Positions 22,612 through 30,317 of a stretch of 33,672 bases of DNA are shown here, one piece after another. The stretch comes from Acidimicrobiaceae bacterium. Its GTDB lineage: Bacteria > Actinomycetota > Acidimicrobiia > Acidimicrobiales > Bog-793. A program made the translations under genes and the position numbers. The notes under the pieces were generated by a model that was not told where the DNA came from, ran no database searches, and saw only the letters and a list, made by a program, of their open reading frames with translations. The stretch covers positions 1 to 33,672 of the forward strand of contig JAODBO010000175.1 in NCBI GenBank assembly GCA_025464005.1, read 5' to 3'. How positions within the stretch are numbered: the stretch's first letter is position 1; each line of letters starts with the position of its first letter.

Positions 22612-24114
22612 ATGATGCGTCGCATCGATCACTTCATCGCAGGCAAGCAGGTGACGTCGGGCTCGGGAAGAGTCACGCCGGTGTTCGACCCCGCGACCGG
22701 CAAGCAGACGGCCGAGGTCGGGTTGGCGTCGACCGACGAAGTGGATCTCGCGATCGCCACGGCCAAGGAAGCCTTCGCCTCCTGGCGTCACACCTCGCTG
22801 TCACGTCGGACGGAGGTGATGTTCGGCTTCCGTCAGATTCTCGACGCGCGCCGCAGCGAGCTCGCGGCGGCGATCAGCGCCGAGCACGGCAAGGTGCTGG
22901 GCGACGCTGCCGGCGAGGTGGCGCGTGGACTGGACAACGTCGAGTTCGCCTGCGGTATCGCAAGTCAGCTGAAGGGTGGCTACACCGAGCAGGCCTCCAC
23001 GGGGATCGACGTCTACTCGGTGCGCCAGCCTCTCGGCGTGGTCGTCGGCATCACTCCGTTCAACTTCCCCGTGATGGTGCCCCTCTGGATGCTCGCCGGA
23101 GCGATCGCGTGCGGCAACTCCTTCGTGCTGAAGCCGAGCGAGAAGGACCCCTCCCCCTCGCTGCTGCTCGCCGAGATGCTCGCGGAGGCGGGACTTCCCG
23201 ACGGTGTGTTCAACGTGGTGCAAGGCGACAAGGTAGCGGTGGACCGGCTGCTCGAGCACCCGGACGTCGCTGCGGCGAGCTTCGTCGGGTCGACGCCCGT
23301 GGCACGCCACGTCTACGAGCGCGGCACCTCCTTCGGAAAGCGCGTCCAGGCGCTCGGTGGAGCGAAGAACCACATGGTCGTGCTCCCCGACGCAGACCTC
23401 GACGCTGCTGCAGACGCAGCCGTGAGCGCCGCCTACGGCTCCGCCGGAGAGCGATGCATGGCGGTGTCGGTCGTTGTCGCGGTCGGCACATCGGCCGACC
23501 CGCTCGTGACGGCCATCGCCGAGCGTCTCCCGTCGCTCGCTATAGGTCCGGCGACGGACCCCGCTTCCGAGATGGGTCCTCTGATCTCACGCCAGCAGCG
23601 GGACCGGGTCGTCGGCTACCTCGAGGACGTGGAACAGGAGGGGGGGCGCATCGTCGTCGACGGACGGGCCCATGAGCTCTCGTCGTCGGTCGACGCGGAC
23701 GGCTTCTTCGTCGGCGCCTCGTTGGTCGACGGGGTGCGGCCGGGGATGCGCGTCTACGACGACGAGATCTTCGGCCCCGTCCTTTCCGTCGTGCGCTGCG
23801 AGACCTACGACGAGGCGCTCGCGCTGGTGAACGCGAACCCGTACGGCAACGGCGCGGCGATCTTCACGCGCGACGGGGGAGCGGCGCGGCGCTTCCAGGT
23901 AGAGGTCGAGTGCGGCATGGTGGGCGTCAACGTCCCGATCCCCGTGCCGGTCGCGTACTACAGCTTCGGAGGGTGGAAGAGCTCGCTCTTCGGCGACGCC
24001 CACATGTACGGGCCGTCCGGTGTCGACTTCTACACGAGGACGAAGGTGCTCACGACCCGCTGGCCGCGAGCCCTGACCTCGGACGTCGACCTGTCGTTTC
24101 CCACCGCCCGCTGA
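22612..24114 (+). CDS. mmsA: (Methyl)malonate-semialdehyde dehydrogenase, CoA-acylating
   Basis: 500 residues, aldehyde dehydrogenase fold. It oxidises malonate semialdehyde to acetyl-CoA (or methylmalonate semialdehyde to propionyl-CoA) with NAD+ and CoA. Features typical of MmsA rather than hydrolytic ALDHs: GITPFNFPVMVPLWM with Asn151, the LGGAKNHMVVLPDADLD segment (no general-base Glu in LGG[K/N]) and catalytic Cys282 in AGERCMA. N-terminal RIDHFIAGKQV also matches. ATG at 22612 has AAGAGG upstream; 22615 is an alternative. This is the last step of beta-alanine breakdown in the pathway encoded downstream. Confidence 0.92.
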   Translation: MMRRIDHFIAGKQVTSGSGRVTPVFDPATGKQTAEVGLASTDEVDLAIATAKEAFASWRHTSLSRRTEVMFGFRQILDARRSELAAAISAEHGKVLGDAAGEVARGLDNVEFACGIASQLKGGYTEQASTGIDVYSVRQPLGVVVGITPFNFPVMVPLWMLAGAIACGNSFVLKPSEKDPSPSLLLAEMLAEAGLPDGVFNVVQGDKVAVDRLLEHPDVAAASFVGSTPVARHVYERGTSFGKRVQALGGAKNHMVVLPDADLDAAADAAVSAAYGSAGERCMAVSVVVAVGTSADPLVTAIAERLPSLAIGPATDPASEMGPLISRQQRDRVVGYLEDVEQEGGRIVVDGRAHELSSSVDADGFFVGASLVDGVRPGMRVYDDEIFGPVLSVVRCETYDEALALVNANPYGNGAAIFTRDGGAARRFQVEVECGMVGVNVPIPVPVAYYSFGGWKSSLFGDAHMYGPSGVDFYTRTKVLTTRWPRALTSDVDLSFPTAR

Positions 24115-24149
24115 CCGACGATCGTCCCGCGGCCACCTTGCAGGATTTC

Positions 24150-25529
24150 ATGACCGGCATGGCGCCGGCGCCACCGCTCGCCGACCCCGCGGAAGGTCGT
24201 CGCGTGCTCGAGCTCGACCGCGCGCACGTCTTCCACTCGTGGTCGGCCCAGGGCTCGCTCAACCCGCTGCCGATCGCCGGGGCAGCGGGCTCGTGGTTCT
24301 GGGACTACGACGGCAACCGCTACCTCGACTTCTCCTCCCAGCTCGTGTTCACCAACATCGGCCACCAGCATCCCCGCGTCGTCGCCGCGATCCAGGAGCA
24401 GGCGGGAAGGTTGTGCACCGTCGCTCCCCAGCACGCCAACGACGCTCGCGCCGAGGCGGCCCGGCGCGTCGCCGAGCTCGCACCGCCCGGGCTCGAGCAC
24501 GTGTTCTTCACCAACGGCGGTGCGGACGGGATCGAGAACGCGATCCGCATGGCCCGCCTGCATACCGGCCGCCACAAGGTGATCACCACCTACCGCTCGT
24601 ACCACGGCAACACGGCTGGGGCGATCGTCGCGACCGGCGATCCACGCCGGTGGGCCAACGACGTCGGCGTCGCGGGCCACGTGCACGTCTTCGGCCCGTA
24701 CCTGTACCGATCGGCGTTCTGGGCGGCGAGCGAGGAACAGGAGTGCGAGCGCGCCCTCGCCCATCTGCGCCAGGTCGTCGAGCTCGAAGGGCCCGCGACG
24801 ATCGCGGCGATCCTGCTCGAGACGATCCCGGGCACCGCCGGGGTGCTCGTGCCGCCCGCCGGCTACCTCGCCGGAGTGCGTGCCCTGTGCGACGAGTTCG
24901 GCATCGTCTACATCGCGGATGAGGTGATGGCCGGGTTCGGACGCGCCGGCGAGTGGTTCGCACTCGACGCGTGGTCGGTGACGCCCGATCTCATCGTCTT
25001 CGCGAAAGGCGTCAACTCCGGTTACGTGCCTCTCGGTGGAGTCGTCATCAGCGAAGCGGTGTACCAGACGTTTCGTGAGCGCGTCTTCCCCGGCGGGCTC
25101 ACCTACTCGGGCCACCCGCTCGCGTGCGCCGCAGCGGTCGCGACCATGGACCTCATGAAGGACGAGGGCATCGTCGAGCACGCGCGGAGCATCGGCCTCG
25201 ACGTGCTCGGCCCCGGGCTTCGCAAGCTACAGGAGCGGCACGAGGTCGTCGGCGAGGTGCGGGGTACAGGAGTCTTCTGGGCGCTCGATCTGGTCCGTGA
25301 TCGCTCGACGCGCGAGATGCTCGTGCCCTACAACGCGACCGGGGCCGACAACGCGCCGATGGCGGAGCTCGCCGCCGCGTGCCGCTCGGCCGGCCTCATG
25401 CCCTTTGCGAACTTCAACCGGCTCCACGTGCTTCCGCCCTGCAACGTGAGCGCCGACGAGGTCGAGACAGGACTCGCGATCCTTGACGAGGCGCTTGGCG
25501 TAATCGACAAGTACTACGCGGGCTCGTGA
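24150..25529 (+). CDS. Class III aminotransferase, probable beta-alanine/omega-amino acid type
   Basis: 459 residues, PLP fold type I. ATG at 24150 is preferred (GCAGG upstream); the frame is open further into mmsA. Motifs: FTNGGADGIENAIRMAR (phosphate binding, about 120-136), Asp257 in YIADEVMAGFGRAGEWF and Lys286 in IVFAKGVNSGYVPLGG. It resembles omega-amino acid:pyruvate and taurine-pyruvate aminotransferases. Placement between mmsA and pyrimidine-degradation genes makes beta-alanine plus 2-oxo acid to malonate semialdehyde the likely reaction. It is only about 35 bp after mmsA and probably cotranscribed. It is a different subgroup from the aminotransferase at 17330-18631. Confidence 0.88.
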   Translation: MTGMAPAPPLADPAEGRRVLELDRAHVFHSWSAQGSLNPLPIAGAAGSWFWDYDGNRYLDFSSQLVFTNIGHQHPRVVAAIQEQAGRLCTVAPQHANDARAEAARRVAELAPPGLEHVFFTNGGADGIENAIRMARLHTGRHKVITTYRSYHGNTAGAIVATGDPRRWANDVGVAGHVHVFGPYLYRSAFWAASEEQECERALAHLRQVVELEGPATIAAILLETIPGTAGVLVPPAGYLAGVRALCDEFGIVYIADEVMAGFGRAGEWFALDAWSVTPDLIVFAKGVNSGYVPLGGVVISEAVYQTFRERVFPGGLTYSGHPLACAAAVATMDLMKDEGIVEHARSIGLDVLGPGLRKLQERHEVVGEVRGTGVFWALDLVRDRSTREMLVPYNATGADNAPMAELAAACRSAGLMPFANFNRLHVLPPCNVSADEVETGLAILDEALGVIDKYYAGS

Positions 25530-25611
25530 TCGCTTGTCGTCCCGTACCCGCCGACACCGGGCTTTCGAGCGAGGCCGAGCTCGCTGTCCTTCCGAGGATG
25601 TGTCCGGCGGC

Positions 25612-25683
25612 ATAGGGCGTTGCCTATCGCGCGTGCGGGACTTCGTCTTGGACCGGCACGTGTGCCACTCATAGAGTGGGTGT
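25612..25683 (+). promoter_or_regulatory. psuG control element and leaderless promoter (site B)
   Basis: ATAGG-GCGTTG-CCTAT (25612-25627), a 13-bp gap, then CTTCGTCTTGGACCG (25641-25655), identical to the mmsA site. TTGGAC (25648-25653), an 18-bp spacer and TAGAGT (25672-25677) give a strong promoter, with GTG six bases later: a leaderless mRNA. The spacer contains a second dyad, GGCAC-GT-GTGCC (25655-25666), suited to a repressor. Confidence 0.65.
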
Positions 25684-26655
25684 GTGGCTGCTCCTGGCGT
25701 GGCCTCAAAAGGAGCCAGCGAATTGCGCTTGCCTGACAACCCGGTGGTGGTCCTGTCTCGCGAGGTCGAGACAGCGATGAAGAATGACGTTCCCGTCGTC
25801 GCGCTGGAGTCGACAATCATCTCCCACGGCCTGCCACACCCGAGGAATCTCGAGGTGGCGCGCGAGCTCGAGGACATCGTCCGTTCGCACGGCGCATGCC
25901 CGGCGACCATCGCAGTGGTTGCCGGTGTGGCCCACGTCGGGCTCGACAACGATCAGCTCGAGCTCATCGCAGCTGGCCAGGACGTCCACAAGCTCTCCAC
26001 GCGTGACCTCCCCGTCGCCCTGGCGACCGGGAGTCACGGCGCGACGACGGTGTCGGCGACGTCGTATCTCGCCGTGCTTGCTGGAATTCGCGTCTTCGCG
26101 ACCGGTGGCATGGGCGGGGTTCATCGCGGCTGGCTCGAGTCTTGGGATGAGTCGGCCGATCTCGACACGCTGAGTCGTACGAAGATCACGATCGTCTGCG
26201 CCGGTGTGAAGTCGATTCTCGACATTCACGCCACCCTGCAGCGGCTCGAGACCCTCAATATCAGTGTGATCGGCTACCGCACTTCAGAGTTCCCCGGATT
26301 CTACCTCCGCGATTCCGGCGAGAAAGTGGGCTGGCGCGTCGAGGACGAGGAGAGCGTCGCGCAGATCATGTGGCAGCAGGATCGCCTCGGTCTGTCTTCG
26401 GCGCTGATCGTTGCGAACCCGATCGACGAAGCGGATCAGCTCGACCGGGCGCTCCACGATCGCGTGCTCGCCGACGGGCTTGCTGCGGCCGAGCGGGAGC
26501 AGGTGAGCGGCCAGCAGCTCACGCCGTTCCTCCTCGACTTCATGGCAAGGGGAACCTCCGGCGCTTCATTGGAGGCGAACCTCGCGGCGGTCCGCAGCAA
26601 CGTCCGGCTCGCCAGCCGGATCGCTCGATCGAGTGGGTCGTTGCATAACGCCTAG
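25684..26655 (+). CDS. psuG: Pseudouridine-5'-phosphate glycosidase
   Basis: 323 residues, the usual PsuG/IndA length. It cleaves the C-C glycosidic bond of pseudouridine 5'-phosphate, releasing uracil and ribose 5-phosphate. Family blocks present: VVALESTIISHGLPHPRN (about 39-56), the GSHGATTVSAT block, FATGGMGGVHRG (Mn2+/phosphate region), CAGVKSILDIHATLQRLET and TPFLLDFMARGTSGASLEANLAAVRSN. The N-terminal 19 residues before LPDNP are unusually long and could be absent if a later start is used, but the promoter places the transcript start at or just before this GTG. Uracil released here would feed the dihydropyrimidine pathway encoded downstream. No pseudouridine kinase gene (psuK) is in the window. 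Confidence 0.93.
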   Translation: MAAPGVASKGASELRLPDNPVVVLSREVETAMKNDVPVVALESTIISHGLPHPRNLEVARELEDIVRSHGACPATIAVVAGVAHVGLDNDQLELIAAGQDVHKLSTRDLPVALATGSHGATTVSATSYLAVLAGIRVFATGGMGGVHRGWLESWDESADLDTLSRTKITIVCAGVKSILDIHATLQRLETLNISVIGYRTSEFPGFYLRDSGEKVGWRVEDEESVAQIMWQQDRLGLSSALIVANPIDEADQLDRALHDRVLADGLAAAEREQVSGQQLTPFLLDFMARGTSGASLEANLAAVRSNVRLASRIARSSGSLHNA

Positions 26656-26662
26656 TAGGCGT
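26648..26662. promoter_or_regulatory. Perfect palindrome at the psuG stop, upstream of the amidohydrolase gene
   Basis: ACGCCTA-G-TAGGCGT, 7-bp perfect arms around one base, overlaps the psuG TAG. TAGTCT (26672-26677) ten bases on could be a -10 box for the following gene. The arm shares TAGGC with the half-site of the mmsA and psuG dyads but in the opposite orientation. Operator or short terminator are both possible. Confidence 0.4.
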
Positions 26663-26709
26663 CACGAGCGATAGTCTGCCGCGTAGCTGCTCGAACAACA
26701 GGAGAGAGC

Positions 26710-27552
26710 ATGTCCGAACTGGTCCGCATCGCACTCTTCCAGGACAAGTGGGCGGGTGACAAGGAGGCGATGATCGCCTCCGCGGTGTCGGCTGCCCGGC
26801 GGGCGGCCGACCAGGGAGCACAGGTGATGTGCTTCCAGGAGCTGTTCTACGGACCGTACTTCTGTCAGGTCCAGGACCCCACTTACTACTCCTACACCGA
26901 GCCCGTGCCCGGCGGTCCCACGACACAGCTGATGTGCGATCTCGCACGCGAGCTGCACATGGTCCTCGTCGTGCCGGTATACGAGGAAGAACAGCCCGGC
27001 ATTTACTACAACACCGCATTCGTCGTCGACGCCGACGGTACCTATCTCGGCAAGTACCGCAAGCACCACATCCCGCAAGTCGCCGGCTTCTGGGAGAAGT
27101 ACTACTTCCGTCCCGGCAACCTCGGCTATCCGGTATTCGACACCGCGGTCGGCAAGATCGGCGTCTATATCTGCTACGACCGGCACTTCCCTGAGGGCTG
27201 GCGCGCGCTCGGACTGAACGGCGCTCGCATCGTGTTCAACCCGTCCGCGACATCGAGGAGCCTGTCGCAGTATCTGTGGCAGCTCGAGCAGCCCGCGGCC
27301 GCAGTGGCGAACCAGTACTTCATCGCCGCCATCAACAGGGTCGGCGTCGAGCCGCTCGGCGACGACGACTTCTACGGCACGAGCTACCTCGTGGACCCGC
27401 GAGGGCAAATGGTCGGCGATATTGCCTCCGACACCGACCCGGACCTCATCGTGCGCGACGCCGACTTGGCGTTCATCGAAGAGGTGCGCCAGACCTGGGC
27501 CTTCTACCGGGACCGGCGCCCCGACGCGTACGGCGACCTCGTAGCCCCATGA
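26710..27552 (+). CDS. pydC: N-carbamoyl-beta-alanine amidohydrolase (beta-ureidopropionase)
   Basis: 280 residues, nitrilase superfamily. The catalytic triad is Glu44 (CFQELFYGPYF), Lys118 (GKYRKHHIP) and Cys155 (GVYICYDRHFPEGWR); these flanks are characteristic of the carbamoylase / N-carbamoylputrescine-like branch. It hydrolyses N-carbamoyl-beta-alanine to beta-alanine, CO2 and ammonia. GGAGAG lies five bases before ATG. The stop overlaps the dihydropyrimidinase start (ATGA), which supports the pyrimidine substrate over N-carbamoylputrescine. Gene naming follows the Pyd pathway; some organisms use a non-nitrilase enzyme for this step. Confidence 0.88.
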   Translation: MSELVRIALFQDKWAGDKEAMIASAVSAARRAADQGAQVMCFQELFYGPYFCQVQDPTYYSYTEPVPGGPTTQLMCDLARELHMVLVVPVYEEEQPGIYYNTAFVVDADGTYLGKYRKHHIPQVAGFWEKYYFRPGNLGYPVFDTAVGKIGVYICYDRHFPEGWRALGLNGARIVFNPSATSRSLSQYLWQLEQPAAAVANQYFIAAINRVGVEPLGDDDFYGTSYLVDPRGQMVGDIASDTDPDLIVRDADLAFIEEVRQTWAFYRDRRPDAYGDLVAP

Positions 27553-28952
27553 GGACGCTCATCTCGGGCGGTACGGTCGTCAACTCGAGCGGGTCGCTCG
27601 AGGCGGACGTGCTCGTCGACGGCGAGAAGATCGTCGCTATCGGGGCACGTGGCTCCGAGGTCTCTCTCGGCTGGTCAGAAGGCGCCGACCGGATCATCGA
27701 CGCCACGGGGCGGCTCGTCGTGCCGGGAGGTATCGACGGCCATACCCATATGGAGATGCCCTTCGGCGGAACCTTCGCCATCGATACCTTCGAATCCGGC
27801 ACGATCGCGGCGGCCTGGGGCGGCACGACGTCGATCATCGACTTCGCCATCCAGTCCAAGGGTGCCAGCCTGCGGGAAGGGTTCGAGTCCTGGTCCGAGA
27901 AGGCCGCCGGCAGCTGCGCGATCGACTACGGCTTCCACATGATCGTCTCCGATGTGAACGAGAGCTCGCTCAAGGAGATGGACCAGCTCGTCGACGAAGG
28001 GATAACGAGCTTCAAGCTCTTCATGGCCTACCCGGGCGTCTTCTACTCGACCGACGGCGAGATACTCCAAGCGATGCAGCGCGCGGCGGGAAACGGCGCG
28101 ACGATCATGATGCACGCGGAGAACGGCATCGCGATCGACGTGCTCGTGGCCCAGGCGTTGGCTCGCGGCGAGAGCGACCCGAGATTTCACGGGCTCACCC
28201 GACCCTCTCTTCTCGAGGGCGAGGCCACACACCGGGCGATCCAGCTGGCAAAGGTTGCCGGCGCACCGCTCTACATCGTTCACCTCTCGGCGAGCGAAGC
28301 GCTCGATGAGGTCGTCCGGGCGCGCGATGCGGGCGGGAACGTGTTCGCGGAGACCTGCCCGCAGTACCTGTTCCTGTCCGAAGCCGATCTCGCCCGCGAG
28401 GGATTCGAGGGCGCGAAGTACGTCTGCTCGCCTCCGCTGCGGTCGGTAGAGCACAGCCACGACCTGTGGCGGGGACTGCGCACCAACGACCTGTCCGTGG
28501 TCTCGACCGATCACTGCCCGTTCTGCTTCAAGGAGCAGAAAGAGCTAGGGCGTGGCGACTTCTCCAAGATCCCGAACGGGCTCCCCGGGGTCGAGCACCG
28601 GATGGACCTGATCTTCCAGGGTGTCGTAAGCGGTCAGCTGAGCGTCGAGCGCTGGGTCGAGATCACGTCGACGACGCCTGCCAGGATGTTCGGGCTCTTC
28701 CCCCGCAAGGGCGTCATCGCTCCGGGTGCGGATGGCGACATCGTGATCTACGACCCGGCAGCCACGCAGACCATCTCGGCCGCGACGCACCACATGGCGG
28801 CGGACTATTCGGCTTACGAGGGTATGACGCTGACCGGGAGGGTGGAGAGCGTGCTCTCGCGGGGGACCGTCGTGATCGAGGAAGGTGCATTCTTCGGCCG
28901 CCCCGGCCACGGTTGCTTTCTCGAGCGGAGCACGAACCAGTACCTGGTGTGA
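27549..28952 (+). CDS. pydB: Dihydropyrimidinase (hydantoinase family)
   Basis: 467 residues, cyclic amidohydrolase. It opens dihydrouracil or dihydrothymine to the N-carbamoyl-beta-amino acid. Metal site: His65 and His67 in GGIDGHTHMEMP, Lys156 (carboxylated, in SFKLFMAYPG), His189 in MMHAENG, His245 in YIVHLSA and Asp321 in VSTDHCPF. All six ligand positions of active D-hydantoinase/dihydropyrimidinase are kept. The C-terminal part returns to the beta-sandwich (GADGDIVIYDP). The start overlaps the upstream amidohydrolase, so the two successive pathway enzymes are translationally coupled. Substrate could include hydantoins. Confidence 0.93.
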   Translation: MRTLISGGTVVNSSGSLEADVLVDGEKIVAIGARGSEVSLGWSEGADRIIDATGRLVVPGGIDGHTHMEMPFGGTFAIDTFESGTIAAAWGGTTSIIDFAIQSKGASLREGFESWSEKAAGSCAIDYGFHMIVSDVNESSLKEMDQLVDEGITSFKLFMAYPGVFYSTDGEILQAMQRAAGNGATIMMHAENGIAIDVLVAQALARGESDPRFHGLTRPSLLEGEATHRAIQLAKVAGAPLYIVHLSASEALDEVVRARDAGGNVFAETCPQYLFLSEADLAREGFEGAKYVCSPPLRSVEHSHDLWRGLRTNDLSVVSTDHCPFCFKEQKELGRGDFSKIPNGLPGVEHRMDLIFQGVVSGQLSVERWVEITSTTPARMFGLFPRKGVIAPGADGDIVIYDPAATQTISAATHHMAADYSAYEGMTLTGRVESVLSRGTVVIEEGAFFGRPGHGCFLERSTNQYLV

Positions 28953-28989
28953 GCCAGCCCGAGATCTAGCCCGGGAGAAGGGTAGCGCA

Positions 28990-29988
28990 ATGGAGTTCGG
29001 TCTCGTCTTGCAGTGCAACCCACCCGCCAGTCGTCTCGTCGAGCTGGCGAAGGTGGCGGAGGACTCCGGCTTCCGCTACCTCTGGACGTTCGACTCGGCA
29101 GTGCTGTGGCAAGAGCCGTTCGTCATCTACTCCCAGATTCTCAGCCAGACGTCGTCGATCGTCGTGGGGCCCATGGTCACCAACCCGCTCTCGCGCGACT
29201 GGACCGTGACCGCCTCGCTTTTCGCGACGCTCAATGACATGTTCGGCAACCGGACGGTCTGCGGGATCGGGCGTGGCGACTCGGCGGTCCGTGTACAAGG
29301 CGGCAAGCCAGCGACGCTCGCCACGCTCGCGGACGCGATGCGCGTGATCAAGGGCCTCGCCCAGGGCGACGCGGTCTCCTACGGCGACCGGACCGTCGAG
29401 ATCCCCTGGGTACGCGACGGGGCGCTCGAGGTCTGGATGGCGGCGTATGGCCCGAAGGCCCTCGACCTCGCCGGGCGTGAGGCGGACGGATTGATCCTGC
29501 AGCTCGCCGATCCGTATCTCGTCGAGTGGTCGGCCCGCCACGCTCGCGAGGCGCGCGCTGCGAGCGAGCGCAGCGCGGAGGACTTCACCGTGTGCGCGGC
29601 TGCTCCGGCATACGTCGGGTACGACATCGCCCACCAGCGCGACCAGGTGCGGTGGTTCGGAGGGATGGTCGGCAACCACGTCGCAGACCTCGTCGCGCGC
29701 TATGGCGCTCGTTCGGGCGCGGTCCCGGAGGTCCTCACGGACTACGTCGCGACCCGGCCCGAGTACGACTATGCGCATCACGGCAAGGCGGGCAATCCCA
29801 GCGCCGACTTCGTGCCCGACGAGGTCGTCGACCGCTTCTGCGTCCTTGGTCCCGCCGCCGCGCACGTGGAGAGGATCCACGAGCTCGAGTCGCTCGGTGT
29901 CGACCAGTTCGCCGTGTACCTAATGCACGACGACGAAGATGCGACGCTCGCCGCGTACGGAGCCGAAATCATCCCCGCGTTCCGCTGA
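28990..29988 (+). CDS. LLM-class F420-type flavin oxidoreductase
   Basis: 332 residues, luciferase-like TIM barrel. ATG at 28990 has GGGAGAAGGG upstream. N-terminal MEFGLVLQCNPPASRLVELAKVAEDSGF, WTFDSAVLWQEPF and VGPMVTNPLSRDWTVTASLFATLND in outline, then GIGRGDSAVRVQGGKPAT, resemble the F420-dependent group built as TIGR03842 (CPS_4043-like). Known relatives transfer hydride between F420H2 and an organic substrate, but none of this subgroup has, as far as I know, a settled reaction. It is 37 bp behind the dihydropyrimidinase gene. No dihydropyrimidine dehydrogenase gene is present, so reduction of uracil/thymine is an attractive candidate role; an FMN-dependent monooxygenase acting on pyrimidines (as RutA, another LLM protein) is the alternative. 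Confidence 0.85.
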   Translation: MEFGLVLQCNPPASRLVELAKVAEDSGFRYLWTFDSAVLWQEPFVIYSQILSQTSSIVVGPMVTNPLSRDWTVTASLFATLNDMFGNRTVCGIGRGDSAVRVQGGKPATLATLADAMRVIKGLAQGDAVSYGDRTVEIPWVRDGALEVWMAAYGPKALDLAGREADGLILQLADPYLVEWSARHAREARAASERSAEDFTVCAAAPAYVGYDIAHQRDQVRWFGGMVGNHVADLVARYGARSGAVPEVLTDYVATRPEYDYAHHGKAGNPSADFVPDEVVDRFCVLGPAAAHVERIHELESLGVDQFAVYLMHDDEDATLAAYGAEIIPAFR

Positions 29989-30317
29989 GTCCCGCAACCG
30001 TCGTGTCGGCCGCTAGCGCCGGACGGGGAGCGGCGAGGCCGCGTCGCGGCGAACGCGCTAGTGACGGGTCGCCGAAATGGCCTGGGTAGCTGGAGACCTA
30101 GGTACCGTGCCTGCCGAGTCTGCATGCCTAAGTGACGGAGCTGGAGCCGTCCTTCTGTGCGCCCGCGACCGGCCAACTTAGACCCTCCAGGTCCGGCCTG
30201 GCGCGCATGGTCTCCCGCGGCGCTTGGGGACAGGTGGGCCAGGTCTCCGAGTGGCTTCGAGAGCTCGACGTTCGGGTTCCCGATGGCCGATCTACTTCGG
30301 CGTGTCGGTTGGGAGTT
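29989..30317. other. 329-bp intergenic region without a supported gene
   Basis: Between the LLM oxidoreductase stop and the broken SDR gene. Holds the dyad at 30013-30061. The rest shows no family-like frame; the open frame on the plus strand from 30132 becomes arginine-rich and antisense to the SDR remnant. It marks the border between the pyrimidine locus and the decayed right-hand cluster. Confidence 0.5.
30013..30061. terminator. Nested inverted repeats after the pyrimidine operon
   Basis: Outer arms CTAGCGC (30013-30019) and GCGCTAG (30055-30061) are perfect complements. Between them is CCGCG-T-CGCGG (30039-30049). Placed 25 bp behind the LLM oxidoreductase stop, the structure could terminate the operon. 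No U-tract. Confidence 0.35.

Noticed and set aside
27880..27893. GGGTTCGAGTCCTGG resembling a tRNA T-arm
   Set aside because: Lies within the dihydropyrimidinase coding sequence and no acceptor or anticodon arms can be folded around it.
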